Assembly (NCBI RefSeq): GCF_004331645.1
Contig: NZ_SJSK01000001.1
Coordinates: 434,001-498,000 of the forward strand
DNA length: 64,000 nt
Direction of reading: 5' to 3'
Source: Pedobacter frigiditerrae
GTDB lineage: Bacteria; Bacteroidota; Bacteroidia; Sphingobacteriales; Sphingobacteriaceae
The first letter of the stretch is position 1, and every line of letters starts with the position of its first letter. The notes below the pieces were generated by a model that saw nothing but the letters and a program-made list of their open reading frames with translations, ran no database searches and was not told where the DNA came from. Shown piece after piece: positions 50,021 through 59,214 of this stretch. A program made the translations under genes and the position numbers.

Positions 50021-51763
50021 ATGAATAAATTATCTCTCTTTTTAATACTTTTTATCTCAATAAATTCTTTTGCCCAACAAACTCCTTTTGAGAAAAGTGG
50101 TAAAAAAGAAACCACCACTTACGAAGAGTCTATTTCATTTTATGAAAGCCTTGCCAAGGCCTATCCGCTACAAACAAAATTATTTACTTATGGCAGCACT
50201 GATTTCGGTAAGCCTTTGCACCTGCTAGTTTTATCAAAAAATAAAATCTTTGATCCTGTTTCACTGCGTAAAAGCGATAAAAGAATCTTATTAATTAACA
50301 ACGGTATTCATCCAGGTGAACCTGAAGGTATAGATGCAAGCATGTTATTTGCTCGTGATTTAATGAAAAACCATAAGTTACCTGACAATGTTGTCATTTG
50401 TATTATCCCTGTTTATAATATTGACGGAAGTCATAATAGAAGTGGAACATCTAGGGCTAGCCAAAACGGGCCAATTGCATATGGCTTTAGAGGGAACAGT
50501 AAAAACTACGATTTAAACCGGGATTTCATTAAAACCGATTCGAAAAACTCTCAGGCTTTTCAGCAAATATTTAACACTTGGCAACCAGAGATTTTTGTTG
50601 ATACACATACCAGTAACGGTGCGGACTACCAGTATACGATGACATTAATCCCAACCCAAAAGGATAAATTAAATCCGATTTTATCTGGCTATTTAACCAA
50701 AACATTAGTGCCTGATTTGTATAGCAAAATGAAAAATGTTGGCTATGAATTAATCCCTTATGTTAATTCCATCAATGAAACTCCAGATGCTGGCATTACA
50801 GGTTATATCGAATCTCCACGTTATTCAACTGGTTATGCAGCTTTGCATAATTCGATTGGCTTCATGCCAGAAACTCACATGCTGAAGGATTTCGATAAAC
50901 GTGTAGAATCTACCTATAAATTATTGAATACTTATGTTGATGTAATTGTAAGAGATGCAAAAATTATTGGAGAAAATAAACGTAAAGCAGATGAATTTGT
51001 GGCAAGCCAAAAAGATTTCCCATTAGACTGGAAATTAAATCGCTCTGTTTATGATAGCATTGAGTTTAAAGGTTATGTTGCCAAATACAAACCTAGTGAA
51101 GTTAGTGGTACGGATAGATTGTACTATGATAGAAAAGACCCGTACACAAAAAAAATAAAATACTGGGATAAGTTTGAGCCAAGCTTAACAGTTACTAAGC
51201 CGATTGCTTATGTAATTCCAAAGGCTTGGGATAAAGTAATCGCTCTGCTTAAATTAAATAATGTTAAAATGCAGCAATTAGCCACTGATGTAAAGTTAGA
51301 TTTAAATATGTATTACATTGGCGAAATGAGAACCGGAACTAGGCCGTATGAAGGTCACTACCAACATTCTGGTGTAAACCTAACCACCGTTAAACAAGCT
51401 GTTCAGTTTTACGCTGGTGATTATGTGGTTTACGTAAATCAAGCCAACAATCGCTACATTGTAGAAACCTTAGAACCACAAGCAATTGATTCGTTTTTTA
51501 ATTGGAACTTTTTCGACTCAATTCTCGGTCAAAAAGAGGGGTATTCAAGCTACGTTTTTGAAGATACTGCAGCAGATTTATTAACGAAAAATCCTGAGCT
51601 TAAACAAAAACTAGAAGCAGAAAAATTGAAAAATCCAGACTTGGCAAAAAGTGGAAGAATGCAGTTAGATTTTGTTTACAAAAATTCTGATTACTTCGAA
51701 AAAACTTATATGCGCTATCCAATTGGAAGATTGCAACAAGAAACCAAATTAAATTTAAAATAA
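50021..51763 (+). CDS. M14-family zinc carboxypeptidase
   Basis: A 580-residue secreted metallopeptidase. The signal peptide ends at NSFAQ. The catalytic domain is in the N-terminal half with zinc ligands in NGIHPGEPEGID (HxxE) and VDTHTSNG, plus RGNSKNYDLNRDF. About 300 further residues form a domain of unknown type. It probably trims peptides outside the cell or in the periplasm. It is followed 1 base later by the rhomboid gene, so co-transcribed. Confidence 0.9.
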   Translation: MNKLSLFLILFISINSFAQQTPFEKSGKKETTTYEESISFYESLAKAYPLQTKLFTYGSTDFGKPLHLLVLSKNKIFDPVSLRKSDKRILLINNGIHPGEPEGIDASMLFARDLMKNHKLPDNVVICIIPVYNIDGSHNRSGTSRASQNGPIAYGFRGNSKNYDLNRDFIKTDSKNSQAFQQIFNTWQPEIFVDTHTSNGADYQYTMTLIPTQKDKLNPILSGYLTKTLVPDLYSKMKNVGYELIPYVNSINETPDAGITGYIESPRYSTGYAALHNSIGFMPETHMLKDFDKRVESTYKLLNTYVDVIVRDAKIIGENKRKADEFVASQKDFPLDWKLNRSVYDSIEFKGYVAKYKPSEVSGTDRLYYDRKDPYTKKIKYWDKFEPSLTVTKPIAYVIPKAWDKVIALLKLNNVKMQQLATDVKLDLNMYYIGEMRTGTRPYEGHYQHSGVNLTTVKQAVQFYAGDYVVYVNQANNRYIVETLEPQAIDSFFNWNFFDSILGQKEGYSSYVFEDTAADLLTKNPELKQKLEAEKLKNPDLAKSGRMQLDFVYKNSDYFEKTYMRYPIGRLQQETKLNLK

Positions 51764-51764
51764 C

Positions 51765-52397
51765 ATGATGCAATACTTAAACGATACTCCGGTAGCGTCA
51801 ATTATATTCGTTTTCACACTTATTACCAGTGTTTATGCCTTTAACGACGCAACCGTTTATGGTAAATTTATGCTGCATCCATACACGGTAAGCAAGGGCA
51901 AAAAACTTTACACCTACATCACAAGCGGCCTAATTCACGCCGATTGGACGCACCTTATTTTTAATATGCTTACATTCTACTTTTTTGCTTTTCCCTTAGA
52001 ACAATTGCTAGGGCATTGGCAATTTGGCTTGTTGTATATTGTGAGTATGGTTTTAGCCGATATTCCATCAGTATTAAAACACAAAAACGAATATAGATAT
52101 CATAGTTTAGGTGCTTCTGGAGCAATTAGCGGTGTATTGTTTAGTATGATTTTATTTGCGCCATTTATGCAGATTGGTATCCTTTTTTTACCTCCACAAT
52201 TAGGAATTTGGGCTATTATATTTGGTCCCTTATATTTATTTTATTGTTATTATATGTCTAAAAAATCCAATGACAATATTAATCATGACGCACACTTTTT
52301 TGGGGCTTTAGCAGGTATTTTATTAACCGTTATTTTATCTCCCGGAATTATTTCAGATTTTATTGCTCAGATTATTACTAAACTAACTGGCGGGTAA
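51765..52397 (+). CDS. Rhomboid-family intramembrane serine protease
   Basis: A 210-residue membrane protein with six helices. It has the catalytic serine in HSLGASGAISGVLF and histidine in NHDAHFFGALAGILL, plus the conserved ADWTHLIFNMLTF on helix 2, so it is expected to be active. Substrates are unknown. It starts one base after the M14 gene, and its 3' end overlaps the convergent next gene by 15 bases. Confidence 0.94.
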   Translation: MMQYLNDTPVASIIFVFTLITSVYAFNDATVYGKFMLHPYTVSKGKKLYTYITSGLIHADWTHLIFNMLTFYFFAFPLEQLLGHWQFGLLYIVSMVLADIPSVLKHKNEYRYHSLGASGAISGVLFSMILFAPFMQIGILFLPPQLGIWAIIFGPLYLFYCYYMSKKSNDNINHDAHFFGALAGILLTVILSPGIISDFIAQIITKLTGG

Positions 52398-53348
52398 AAA
52401 AGGTTCATCGAAATAACTCATTGGAGCTGTTGGGTCTTTAATGATTTCAAATAAAGTATGTCCCCATGGTTTCCAGAAATTTTCTAAAACCTGTCCATAA
52501 GTTTTATTTGCCCAAGTATCAAAAAGAGGCTTATTTTGCATTCCTTTTAATGGCATAGCATCAATATAAATTATATCTTCAACGAGCATAATATTATACT
52601 CTGGTAAGCGATTAAATAAATATGCAGAGTAGAAAAACCGAGCAGCTATTTCTTCGAACTGTTGTTCTGAGAGCTTTTTATCCTTTATAGAATCAATTAT
52701 TTCTTGGTGGTATCTTTTGTTGGTTCCATTATCTTGCAAACAAGCAATAATTCCAAAATCCTTAAATTTTAAAGAGAAAGTTAAAGTGTTAATCTCATCT
52801 CTAAAACTGAATGGTGTATTTTCATTTTCTAACGGCACAACAATGATAGACCAAGGTGCAAAATCTTCTAAAACTACTTCGCGGTAAATGCTTTGCAACA
52901 TGGTATGCAGGTTGCCAAACTTATGCATTAAGCCTTGCGACATGTTCATTCCATCACCACTTAACTGTTGTAAACGAATGGCCCCTTGCATCTCTATATA
53001 CAAAAAGCTATACATCAATTTACCAATCCAATTAAACAAATCTATTTCTGGCAAAGCAGATACACCTTCATATCCTTTACCAAAAGCTAAGGCAACTTTA
53101 TCTTCCAATGGAGAAATAAAGTTGTCGAAAACAGTGACATTAGCTGGAACAACCAAACTTTTATATGTCCTTATGGTTTCATCTAACAATTGAATTTGCT
53201 CATTACCGCTAAGGTTTGCCATACTCAAAAGCCAATCTGGCAAAACATTTACAGTTGCCAAAGGCGATAAAAAGGTATCACCACTTAAAAAGCATTTGTT
53301 ATTCTTAAAATCGAAGTTTTTGAATGGATTGTATAACGCTGTATTCAT
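52383..53348 (-). CDS. Conserved hypothetical protein
   Basis: About 321 residues from ATG 53346-53348; a longer frame begins at 53393 but its extra 15 residues are unlike the rest. The protein is soluble, helix-rich and has no signal peptide, e.g. DWLLSMANLSGNEQIQLLDETI, LHTMLQSIYREVVLEDFAPWSIIVV and FWKPWGHTLFEI. I recognise no family. The 3' end overlaps the rhomboid gene by 15 bases. The 11-bp array at 53512 lies 164 bases upstream. Confidence 0.8.
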   Translation of the reverse strand: MNTALYNPFKNFDFKNNKCFLSGDTFLSPLATVNVLPDWLLSMANLSGNEQIQLLDETIRTYKSLVVPANVTVFDNFISPLEDKVALAFGKGYEGVSALPEIDLFNWIGKLMYSFLYIEMQGAIRLQQLSGDGMNMSQGLMHKFGNLHTMLQSIYREVVLEDFAPWSIIVVPLENENTPFSFRDEINTLTFSLKFKDFGIIACLQDNGTNKRYHQEIIDSIKDKKLSEQQFEEIAARFFYSAYLFNRLPEYNIMLVEDIIYIDAMPLKGMQNKPLFDTWANKTYGQVLENFWKPWGHTLFEIIKDPTAPMSYFDEPFLPAS

Positions 53349-53511
53349 TTCTCCAAAAGTAGCCAATAAATTGATTAGGTAAATCAATACCAAGTCAAAA
53401 GGTAAATGTTGGCAGAAGAGTATTTACCAACACGATAAGTAAACTTAAACTTTTAAAAATACCACTTATCCTTAACCGGATGATTAGCAAAAGTATATTT
53501 AAATAGGCTTC

Positions 53512-53555
53512 ATCCTACGTTGATCCTTCGTTAATCCTTCGTTTATCTTACGTTA
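53512..53555. repeat. Tandem array of four 11-bp units
   Basis: Four contiguous units ATCCTACGTTG, ATCCTTCGTTA, ATCCTTCGTTT and ATCTTACGTTA. It lies in a 371-base spacer, 164 bases upstream of the hypothetical gene's start. The sequence is unrelated to the array at 5352 but the period is the same. Confidence 0.85.
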
Positions 53556-53659
53556 TAATAGGCTCGTTAGTTTAGCATTAATGGCTTAGTTCTTTTATAT
53601 AGACCCAATAGATTTGCTATTTGATAGTTAATGGACAAACAATAAAACTGCTATAAACC

Positions 53660-53695
53660 GAAGAATCTCTAAATCATAAGATTTAGAGATTCTTC
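53660..53695. terminator. Perfect 16-bp hairpin (candidate terminator)
   Basis: GAAGAATCTCTAAATC (53660-53675) pairs exactly with 53680-53695, with a 4-base loop ATAA. It lies 25 bases past the stop of the minus-strand lipoprotein gene, with a REP-like fragment (CAAAGCTCAGAATGACA) between. No T run follows, so termination is uncertain. Confidence 0.6.
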
Positions 53696-53719
53696 ACAAA
53701 GCTCAGAATGACAAAACTA

Positions 53720-54853
53720 TTAATACTTATTATAGAAATAGCTAATCTCATCAACCAGTTGGGCATAAATTGGTTTGGTAAACTCTACAAATAATGAAGC
53801 TGGTGCCGGAGGCAATAACTCTCTCCTTTTGGTCATCTGTAATTGTTGGCTAGTCAAAGCTCTTTCATCTCCTTTGTAAGTCGCCCAGTTATCTTGCCAC
53901 ACATAAGTTCCTGGTAATCTTTGTTGGCGGATTATTTTATTAGATGGATAATCAATAATAGTCATGGCCAATAAACCTGAAGAAGAAACTTGCTTATTGA
54001 AAATACTCAATGTTGCTTTTACTGTTCCATAAACTTTTCCATTTGCTCTGCTATCGCTAATTAAAACACTGTCTTTTTTCAATTTCTCTACTCTTTCCTT
54101 CACATAGGTTTGTCCAACAATAAAATCATCAAAACTTAAACGTAATACTTGGTCTGGAGTAATTTTCTGACTGTTTGCTTGTTGCTCTGAATAAAAAATC
54201 ACAAATCTATTTTGTTGGTAACTGCTGATGAAATCACTCACTTGTTGTTGAAAATATTGATTGCTCAATTGATAGTAACCGCTATTTACTTTTACAGGTT
54301 GCACCACAACTTTAACAACAGCAGCCCAATAAGCATCATCCATTTTATTCTTAACATCTCTATAGCTTGGATAAAAATATTGTGCTTTTTCGAAATTAAA
54401 ATAAGCATTTTTAGCACTAACACGATTATTTTCGTTCATCTGGTTTACACCTAAAGTATAACGGACCTCCGCAGCTTTATACTTGCTATCCTCAACTTCA
54501 TTAATGTATTTTTGAGGATTTGGTATTAAGCCCAAAGCAACTGGCGATCCATTTACTTCATCACTCAATTGGTTAATTTTTTGATAGTGAGCCAATATCG
54601 TTTCCCATCTCAAAACATCAGAAGAAACCTTTGCTTCATCAATTTTACGCAAGTGTTCTTTTAATGCCAAATCATAAGCAATTGGCAAAACATACATTGC
54701 TTCTGCATTTTTAGGCGAACTCTTTAAGCGATCAACCGATTTAAAAACAGATTGATCATAGTTTCCTTTTTGTAATGCATTTTTTCCGGTGGTACATCCA
54801 ACAATTAGTATGGATAAATAAAGAAAATACCGTAATCTTGAAATAGTTTTCAT
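53720..54853 (-). CDS. Hypothetical lipoprotein with TPR-like helical repeats
   Basis: About 377 residues from ATG 54851-54853; a 25-residue longer frame from 54928 runs into the divergent epimerase gene and lacks a signal. The signal peptide ends at LIVGC (Cys20). The N-terminal third is helical, with TPR-like spacing (KNALQKGNYDQSVFKSVDRLKSSPKNAEA). The rest is mixed and contains RYTLGVNQMNENNRVSAKNAY. The function is unknown. Confidence 0.8.
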   Translation of the reverse strand: MKTISRLRYFLYLSILIVGCTTGKNALQKGNYDQSVFKSVDRLKSSPKNAEAMYVLPIAYDLALKEHLRKIDEAKVSSDVLRWETILAHYQKINQLSDEVNGSPVALGLIPNPQKYINEVEDSKYKAAEVRYTLGVNQMNENNRVSAKNAYFNFEKAQYFYPSYRDVKNKMDDAYWAAVVKVVVQPVKVNSGYYQLSNQYFQQQVSDFISSYQQNRFVIFYSEQQANSQKITPDQVLRLSFDDFIVGQTYVKERVEKLKKDSVLISDSRANGKVYGTVKATLSIFNKQVSSSGLLAMTIIDYPSNKIIRQQRLPGTYVWQDNWATYKGDERALTSQQLQMTKRRELLPPAPASLFVEFTKPIYAQLVDEISYFYNKY

Positions 54854-54921
54854 GGTGATTTGTTTAGCGTTAACAAATATACTATTGGTACAAATACCTT
54901 TTATAAACAAGACGACATCAA

Positions 54922-55953
54922 ATGACAATAAGTTGCAAGGAGTTTGAATTAGAATTAAAACATCCCTTCTCGATTTCTAAATTTACGAGAACAAGTACAC
55001 CTTTAATGCTCCTGAAGCTAAATTACGAAGGTTATATTGGGTATGGCGAAGCAAGTATGGTTCCTTATATGGGCGAAAGCCAAATTACTGCTGCTTCATT
55101 TTTAGCAAAAGTAGACTGGAATAGGTTTCAACACCCGTTTGATTTTGCAGCAGTTCATCATTATTTGGATGAAATTGAAAAAGGAAATCCGGCAATAAAA
55201 GCTGCAATAGATATAGCTTTGAATGATATTAATGGTAAAATTTTAAATCAGCCTTGCGCTATAATTTATGGTGCTGATAAAGCTAAAATGCCAATTACTT
55301 CATATACACTCGGTATTGATACGCCTGAGATTTTAAAAGAAAAAGTGGCTGATGCCAAAGGCTTTAAAGTGCTTAAAATTAAACTAGGTAGAGACAACGA
55401 TAAGGAATTAATTCAAACGATAAGAAGTGTAAGCAACTTGCCTTTATATGTTGACGCCAACCAAGGCTGGAGCAATAAAAAAGAAGCAATAGACATGTGT
55501 TATTGGTTGCACGACCAAGGCGTTTTATTAATTGAGCAACCGATGGATAAAACGAACCTAGAAGGAAATGCTTGGCTTACGCAGAGAAGTCCAATACCGA
55601 TTATTGCAGATGAAGCTGTACAACGTTTAGCAGACATGGATAATTTGAAAGGCGCTTACCATGGCATTAACATTAAGTTGATGAAAAGTGCGGGAATGTA
55701 TGAGGCACATCAAATGATTTTAAAAGCCAGAAGTTTTGGAATGAAAATCTTGATAGGTTGTATGAGCGAAACTTCTATCGCCACATTAGCTGGTGCAGCA
55801 TTAGCCCCACTTTGCGATTGGGCAGATTTAGATGGTCCTTGGCTAACTAAAAACAATCCTTTTGATGCACCCGCAATGAGAGATGGACGTTATGTTTTAA
55901 ATGACTTGCCCGGTTTGGGATTGACTGGGATTGATGAGGAGTTGTTTGGATAA
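54922..55953 (+). CDS. Dipeptide epimerase (L-Ala-D/L-Glu epimerase-type enolase superfamily)
   Basis: A 343-residue muconate-lactonizing-subgroup enzyme. It has KxK acid/base lysines in GFKVLKIKLGRD, the metal ligands of LYVDANQGW, LLIEQPMD and IIADEAV, and the opposing lysine in NIKLMKSAG. In this subgroup the enzyme epimerises dipeptides such as L-Ala-D-Glu from murein. It fits the peptidase-rich surroundings and suggests cell-wall recycling. Confidence 0.92.
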   Translation: MTISCKEFELELKHPFSISKFTRTSTPLMLLKLNYEGYIGYGEASMVPYMGESQITAASFLAKVDWNRFQHPFDFAAVHHYLDEIEKGNPAIKAAIDIALNDINGKILNQPCAIIYGADKAKMPITSYTLGIDTPEILKEKVADAKGFKVLKIKLGRDNDKELIQTIRSVSNLPLYVDANQGWSNKKEAIDMCYWLHDQGVLLIEQPMDKTNLEGNAWLTQRSPIPIIADEAVQRLADMDNLKGAYHGINIKLMKSAGMYEAHQMILKARSFGMKILIGCMSETSIATLAGAALAPLCDWADLDGPWLTKNNPFDAPAMRDGRYVLNDLPGLGLTGIDEELFG

Positions 55954-55999
55954 GAGAATAGATTGATAGTTAATAGATCATCATCCATTAACTATCATC

Positions 56000-56185
56000 C
56001 TACTTCTTTAAATCTTTATTTACGCTTTTAAGTAATTGCACTTTAACATAAATAAACGCAACAAGCGTTGCTGCAAAAAATGCGACAACCAGTGGACTTT
56101 TATTACTGTAGGCCCATCCCATTCCAAAAATAGAAAAGATGATTCCTACATTAAAAAGTACATTTAAGATAATTTTTTTCCTCAT
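56000..56185 (-). CDS. Small two-helix membrane protein
   Basis: A 61-residue protein with two membrane helices (about 7-25 and 31-52) and a basic C-terminus (LLKSVNKDLKK). It resembles small DUF proteins of Sphingobacteriaceae (possibly DUF6358), but I cannot confirm this. It precedes the rhodanese gene's 3' end by about 50 bases in the other sense and is probably independent. Confidence 0.7.
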   Translation of the reverse strand: MRKKIILNVLFNVGIIFSIFGMGWAYSNKSPLVVAFFAATLVAFIYVKVQLLKSVNKDLKK

Positions 56186-56238
56186 AAGATCAGGATTTGA
56201 GGATTAATAAGATAAGGCATCCAAAAATTAAAATCCTA

Positions 56239-56556
56239 TTAATATACAGGCATATTTGGATCAAAAGCTTCTTGCCAAGCTAAAATACCCCCTTTTAAAT
56301 TGTATAAGTTATCAAAACCATGCATTTGCTCTAGTTGCATAATTGCTGCAGCACTTCTTTTACCACTACGGCATTGTACAATTACAGGCTTATCTGTAGC
56401 AATTTTCTCAGTTTCAATTAAAATTCCACCTAAAGGAATGTTTAAGCCATCTAAGTTTGAAGTTTCATATTCGAATGTTTCTCTTACATCGATCAATTGA
56501 AAATCTTCTTTATTATCTATTTTTTGCTTTAGTTCTTGTACCGAAATTTCTTTCAT
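56239..56556 (-). CDS. Rhodanese-like domain protein
   Basis: About 105 residues from ATG 56554-56556; an upstream ATG (frame from 56601) adds 15 unusual residues. A single rhodanese domain with DVRETFEY and the active-site loop QCRSGKRSAAA (Cys nucleophile). It may carry sulfane sulfur between partners. The small cytoplasmic form resembles GlpE/PspE. Confidence 0.92.
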   Translation of the reverse strand: MKEISVQELKQKIDNKEDFQLIDVRETFEYETSNLDGLNIPLGGILIETEKIATDKPVIVQCRSGKRSAAAIMQLEQMHGFDNLYNLKGGILAWQEAFDPNMPVY

Positions 56557-56680
56557 GATTTTATATTTTTCCAAATATACAAAAACCAGTTTTACAGGCA
56601 AATGGGCAAAAATGGTTTAAAAGTAAAAATCCCGACTAAATGAATAATCGGGATTAAATTTCTTTGAGTGTTAATCTAAA

Positions 56681-57310
56681 CTATTTCGATTTATCGCCGG
56701 CCATTGCCTTGTTAGTTGCAATTAGATTTTGTGTCATTTTAGCATTATAAGAAATTTCTTGTTTTAAAGCCACAAAAGCATTTTTAATATAAGCCATCGA
56801 TTTTAATGCTTTCATTGCTTTCATCACACCTGCACTTTTAATTTCTCCTGGCATGGTTAACAATTCTTTAGAAGATTTTACTAACTCCACACCCATGGTT
56901 ACAAACATTTTAGATAACGCAATTAATTGGTCTGGTTGTATTGGTGTAACGTTAGTTGCTGGGTTACCATCCATTGTTTGTCCAGTTACACTAGCATAAA
57001 ACTGAGGGATAGAACCCCTAGTAGTTTTCATTTGGTCTATCAGTTTTGCAGCCATTGTTGTTAAGGCATCTAAACCCCCAATACCTGTCTCTTTTGGGGC
57101 TTGCAATTTATCTACTTTGGCTAATTTTTCTAAAAAGTCTTCTGATTTAGACAAGGCTAATAAAGCTGCACGTTGAGTTTTTAATTCGTCTAACGACAAT
57201 GTTTTTGAATCTGTAACCTCTGCTGGATTTTCAGTTACGGTTTCGTCTTGAGCATTTACAGCAAAGCAAAATGATAATGCGAGTACTGTGGTTAGTAATA
57301 ATTTTTTCAT
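56681..57310 (-). CDS. Hypothetical secreted helical protein
   Basis: A 209-residue exported protein with a signal peptide ending at AVNAQ. The mature part is almost entirely alpha-helical (KTLSLDELKTQRAALLALS, LIDQMKTTRGSIPQFY, MKAMKALKSMAYIKNAF), with possible coiled coil. No family is recognised. It is monocistronic. Its upstream bases (CATGATGATTAGTTTTT) are nearly duplicated at 57387. Confidence 0.8.
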   Translation of the reverse strand: MKKLLLTTVLALSFCFAVNAQDETVTENPAEVTDSKTLSLDELKTQRAALLALSKSEDFLEKLAKVDKLQAPKETGIGGLDALTTMAAKLIDQMKTTRGSIPQFYASVTGQTMDGNPATNVTPIQPDQLIALSKMFVTMGVELVKSSKELLTMPGEIKSAGVMKAMKALKSMAYIKNAFVALKQEISYNAKMTQNLIATNKAMAGDKSK

Positions 57311-57721
57311 GATGATTAGTTTTTGTTTTGGTTGAAGCTATTATGAATCTTAATCATTGCATTTTGATTGTTAGACCATCATAGTTTCATGATGATTAAT
57401 TTTTTGATAAATATCAGCACAACAGTAACTTACATCAATACCCTAGTATCGGTATTTTCATCTACCCAACAGTACGTAGATAATTTTCACCTAGAAATTA
57501 TTAACGGCTTTCTCGTTAATGAAGGAGCTATTATTCCTTATATGATCAAGGTTGGTTCATAGCTATTTCAAGCTTATTTGAATGAAAGATTAGAAATCCC
57601 TCTGCTTGTTAACTTAAAAAAACATATTAGTCATTATTAGACTAATATATTAGCTGATTTTTTGTAACAAGTTGCCTTTAAAAGCGTTTAATAACTAAAT
57701 CTTGATTAATTTGCTGCAATT
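57311..57721. other. 411-base spacer with an inverted repeat
   Basis: A near copy of the preceding gene's start region (CATGATGATTAATTTTT) lies at about 57387-57403. TATTAGTC (57625-57632) and GACTAATA (57640-57647) form an 8-bp inverted repeat about 75 bases before the DUF4407 gene, a possible operator. A 64-codon plus frame (57368-57562) is not credible. Confidence 0.5.
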
Positions 57722-58837
57722 ATGAATGGCATCTCTCGTTTCTTTTGGTTCTGCTCTGGAGCACATTTAACCACCTTAGAAAAACACCCTACAGAACATA
57801 ACAAATATTTAGGCATAGGCGCTACCATCTTCTTTACAGGGTTATTTGCTGCATTATCTGGGGGATACGCTATGTATTTCGTTTTTAAAGGCGGGGATTT
57901 CGCTTGGCTTTTCGCCTTGTTTTTTGGAATAATTTGGGGCTTAGCTATTTTTAATATGGATAGGTATATAGTATCCAGCATTAACAAAAATGCTACAACC
58001 AACAAACAAATTTGGCAAGCCACACCACGTATCCTCTTAGCAATCATGATTGGGATGGTTATTTCTCGCCCATTGGAATTAAAGATTTTTGATAAAGAAA
58101 TTAAGGAACGCTTAAATGTAAGTTACCTAAATGGCCAGCGTTCAAAAATCGATACCTTAAATAAAGCCTTCGATAAAAAATATACTATTGAAATTGGCAA
58201 GTTAAATGATGCCAAAGCCGAAAGAGATTCATTAGCCGCAGCCATCAAGTCTGATAGACAAAAGCTAAACTTTGAGATTTTTGGCAACAAGACTACCGAA
58301 ACGTCTGGTGTTATGGGTTATGGCCCTTATGCCAAAAGAAAGGAAGCAGAGCTGAAACAACGCGAACAAAACCTAGATACATTGACAAAAGATGTTCGAC
58401 AAATGGAAAAGTTTGTTGATGGGAGAAAACAATTCGATGGTTTAATGACCGAGAAATTGTACACCACAAAACAATTAGATAGTTTAAGTAATATTGCTGG
58501 TTTTGCAGATAGGAACTGGGCTCTGGGTCAGTTAAGTTTTAATGTTGACGGCACTAGAGATACCAATACAGCTATTGCTGTAACGTTTATTGGCTTGCTG
58601 TTTATCTTCTTTGAATGTTTACCTGTTTTTGTAAAGTTAATGAGTAGCCGCGGACCGTATGACCATGCGGTTGAAAACATAGAAACAACCCAGGTCCATT
58701 TATCAGATAAAGACAAAGAATTTGAGCTTGAAGTAGCTGATGGCATTCACGAAACAAGGGTAAGTACTGAAATAGAAAAGCGCAAAGAACAAATTCGAAA
58801 TAGAGCTCGAAGAGATTTAAATTCTGAAGAATCTTAG
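57722..58837 (+). CDS. DUF4407 domain-containing membrane protein
   Basis: A 371-residue protein with three membrane helices in the N-terminal third (about 32-55, 60-80, 98-118), a long coiled-coil segment (about 130-250, with repeated heptads such as AERDSLAAAIKSDRQK and KRKEAELKQREQNL), another helix near 275-300 and a charged C-terminus (EIEKRKEQIRNRARRD). This is the DUF4407 layout. The function is unknown. Confidence 0.9.
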   Translation: MNGISRFFWFCSGAHLTTLEKHPTEHNKYLGIGATIFFTGLFAALSGGYAMYFVFKGGDFAWLFALFFGIIWGLAIFNMDRYIVSSINKNATTNKQIWQATPRILLAIMIGMVISRPLELKIFDKEIKERLNVSYLNGQRSKIDTLNKAFDKKYTIEIGKLNDAKAERDSLAAAIKSDRQKLNFEIFGNKTTETSGVMGYGPYAKRKEAELKQREQNLDTLTKDVRQMEKFVDGRKQFDGLMTEKLYTTKQLDSLSNIAGFADRNWALGQLSFNVDGTRDTNTAIAVTFIGLLFIFFECLPVFVKLMSSRGPYDHAVENIETTQVHLSDKDKEFELEVADGIHETRVSTEIEKRKEQIRNRARRDLNSEES

Positions 58838-58896
58838 CTCCAGAAATTTATAGTATGATCTTGCCTTTTGTAGATAAAACACTTAAAAACAAAAAT

Positions 58897-58971
58897 ATGT
58901 CTTCTAACAACTTTAAAATTTCTGAAATATTTAATGCATTAATCGATTGGATTTTGGCTTTATTGTTTTAA
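58897..58971 (+). CDS. Possible 24-residue membrane peptide
   Basis: ATG-to-TAA frame of 24 codons (MSSNNFKISEIFNALIDWIL...). The N-terminal half is polar and the last ten residues are hydrophobic. It lies in a 377-base spacer after DUF4407, 60 bases past its stop codon. An A-rich stretch (AAAAACAAAAAT) precedes the ATG, as usual for Bacteroidota starts. There is no comparative evidence. Confidence 0.25.
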   Translation: MSSNNFKISEIFNALIDWILALLF

Positions 58972-59214
58972 AAGATGTGGGGAAATAATCTCCTAACCGT
59001 AGTTTCTGGTAAACAGCACACTCATTTTAATATTTAAAACAAATTTCTAATTCTTTGCAACTATACTTCAGGGTCCATCGTCTATTCAGTAATAATTTCC
59101 TCAAAAATTCTGCTTTTTTTAGGGATTAACGCTACCTTAAACCCGTATTTACACCAATCCTTAAATAATTGGGATATGTGCTAACAGAATTAAGAATCCT
59201 AACAACTTATTATA
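58972..59214. other. Spacer without recognisable signals
   Basis: AT-rich; no frame, hairpin or repeat of note apart from short A and T runs. The promoter of the M28 gene is presumably here. Confidence 0.4.

Noticed and set aside
57368..57562. 64-codon plus-strand frame before DUF4407
   Set aside because: It lies in a spacer with a duplicated start region and inverted repeat; the sequence has no coding character.
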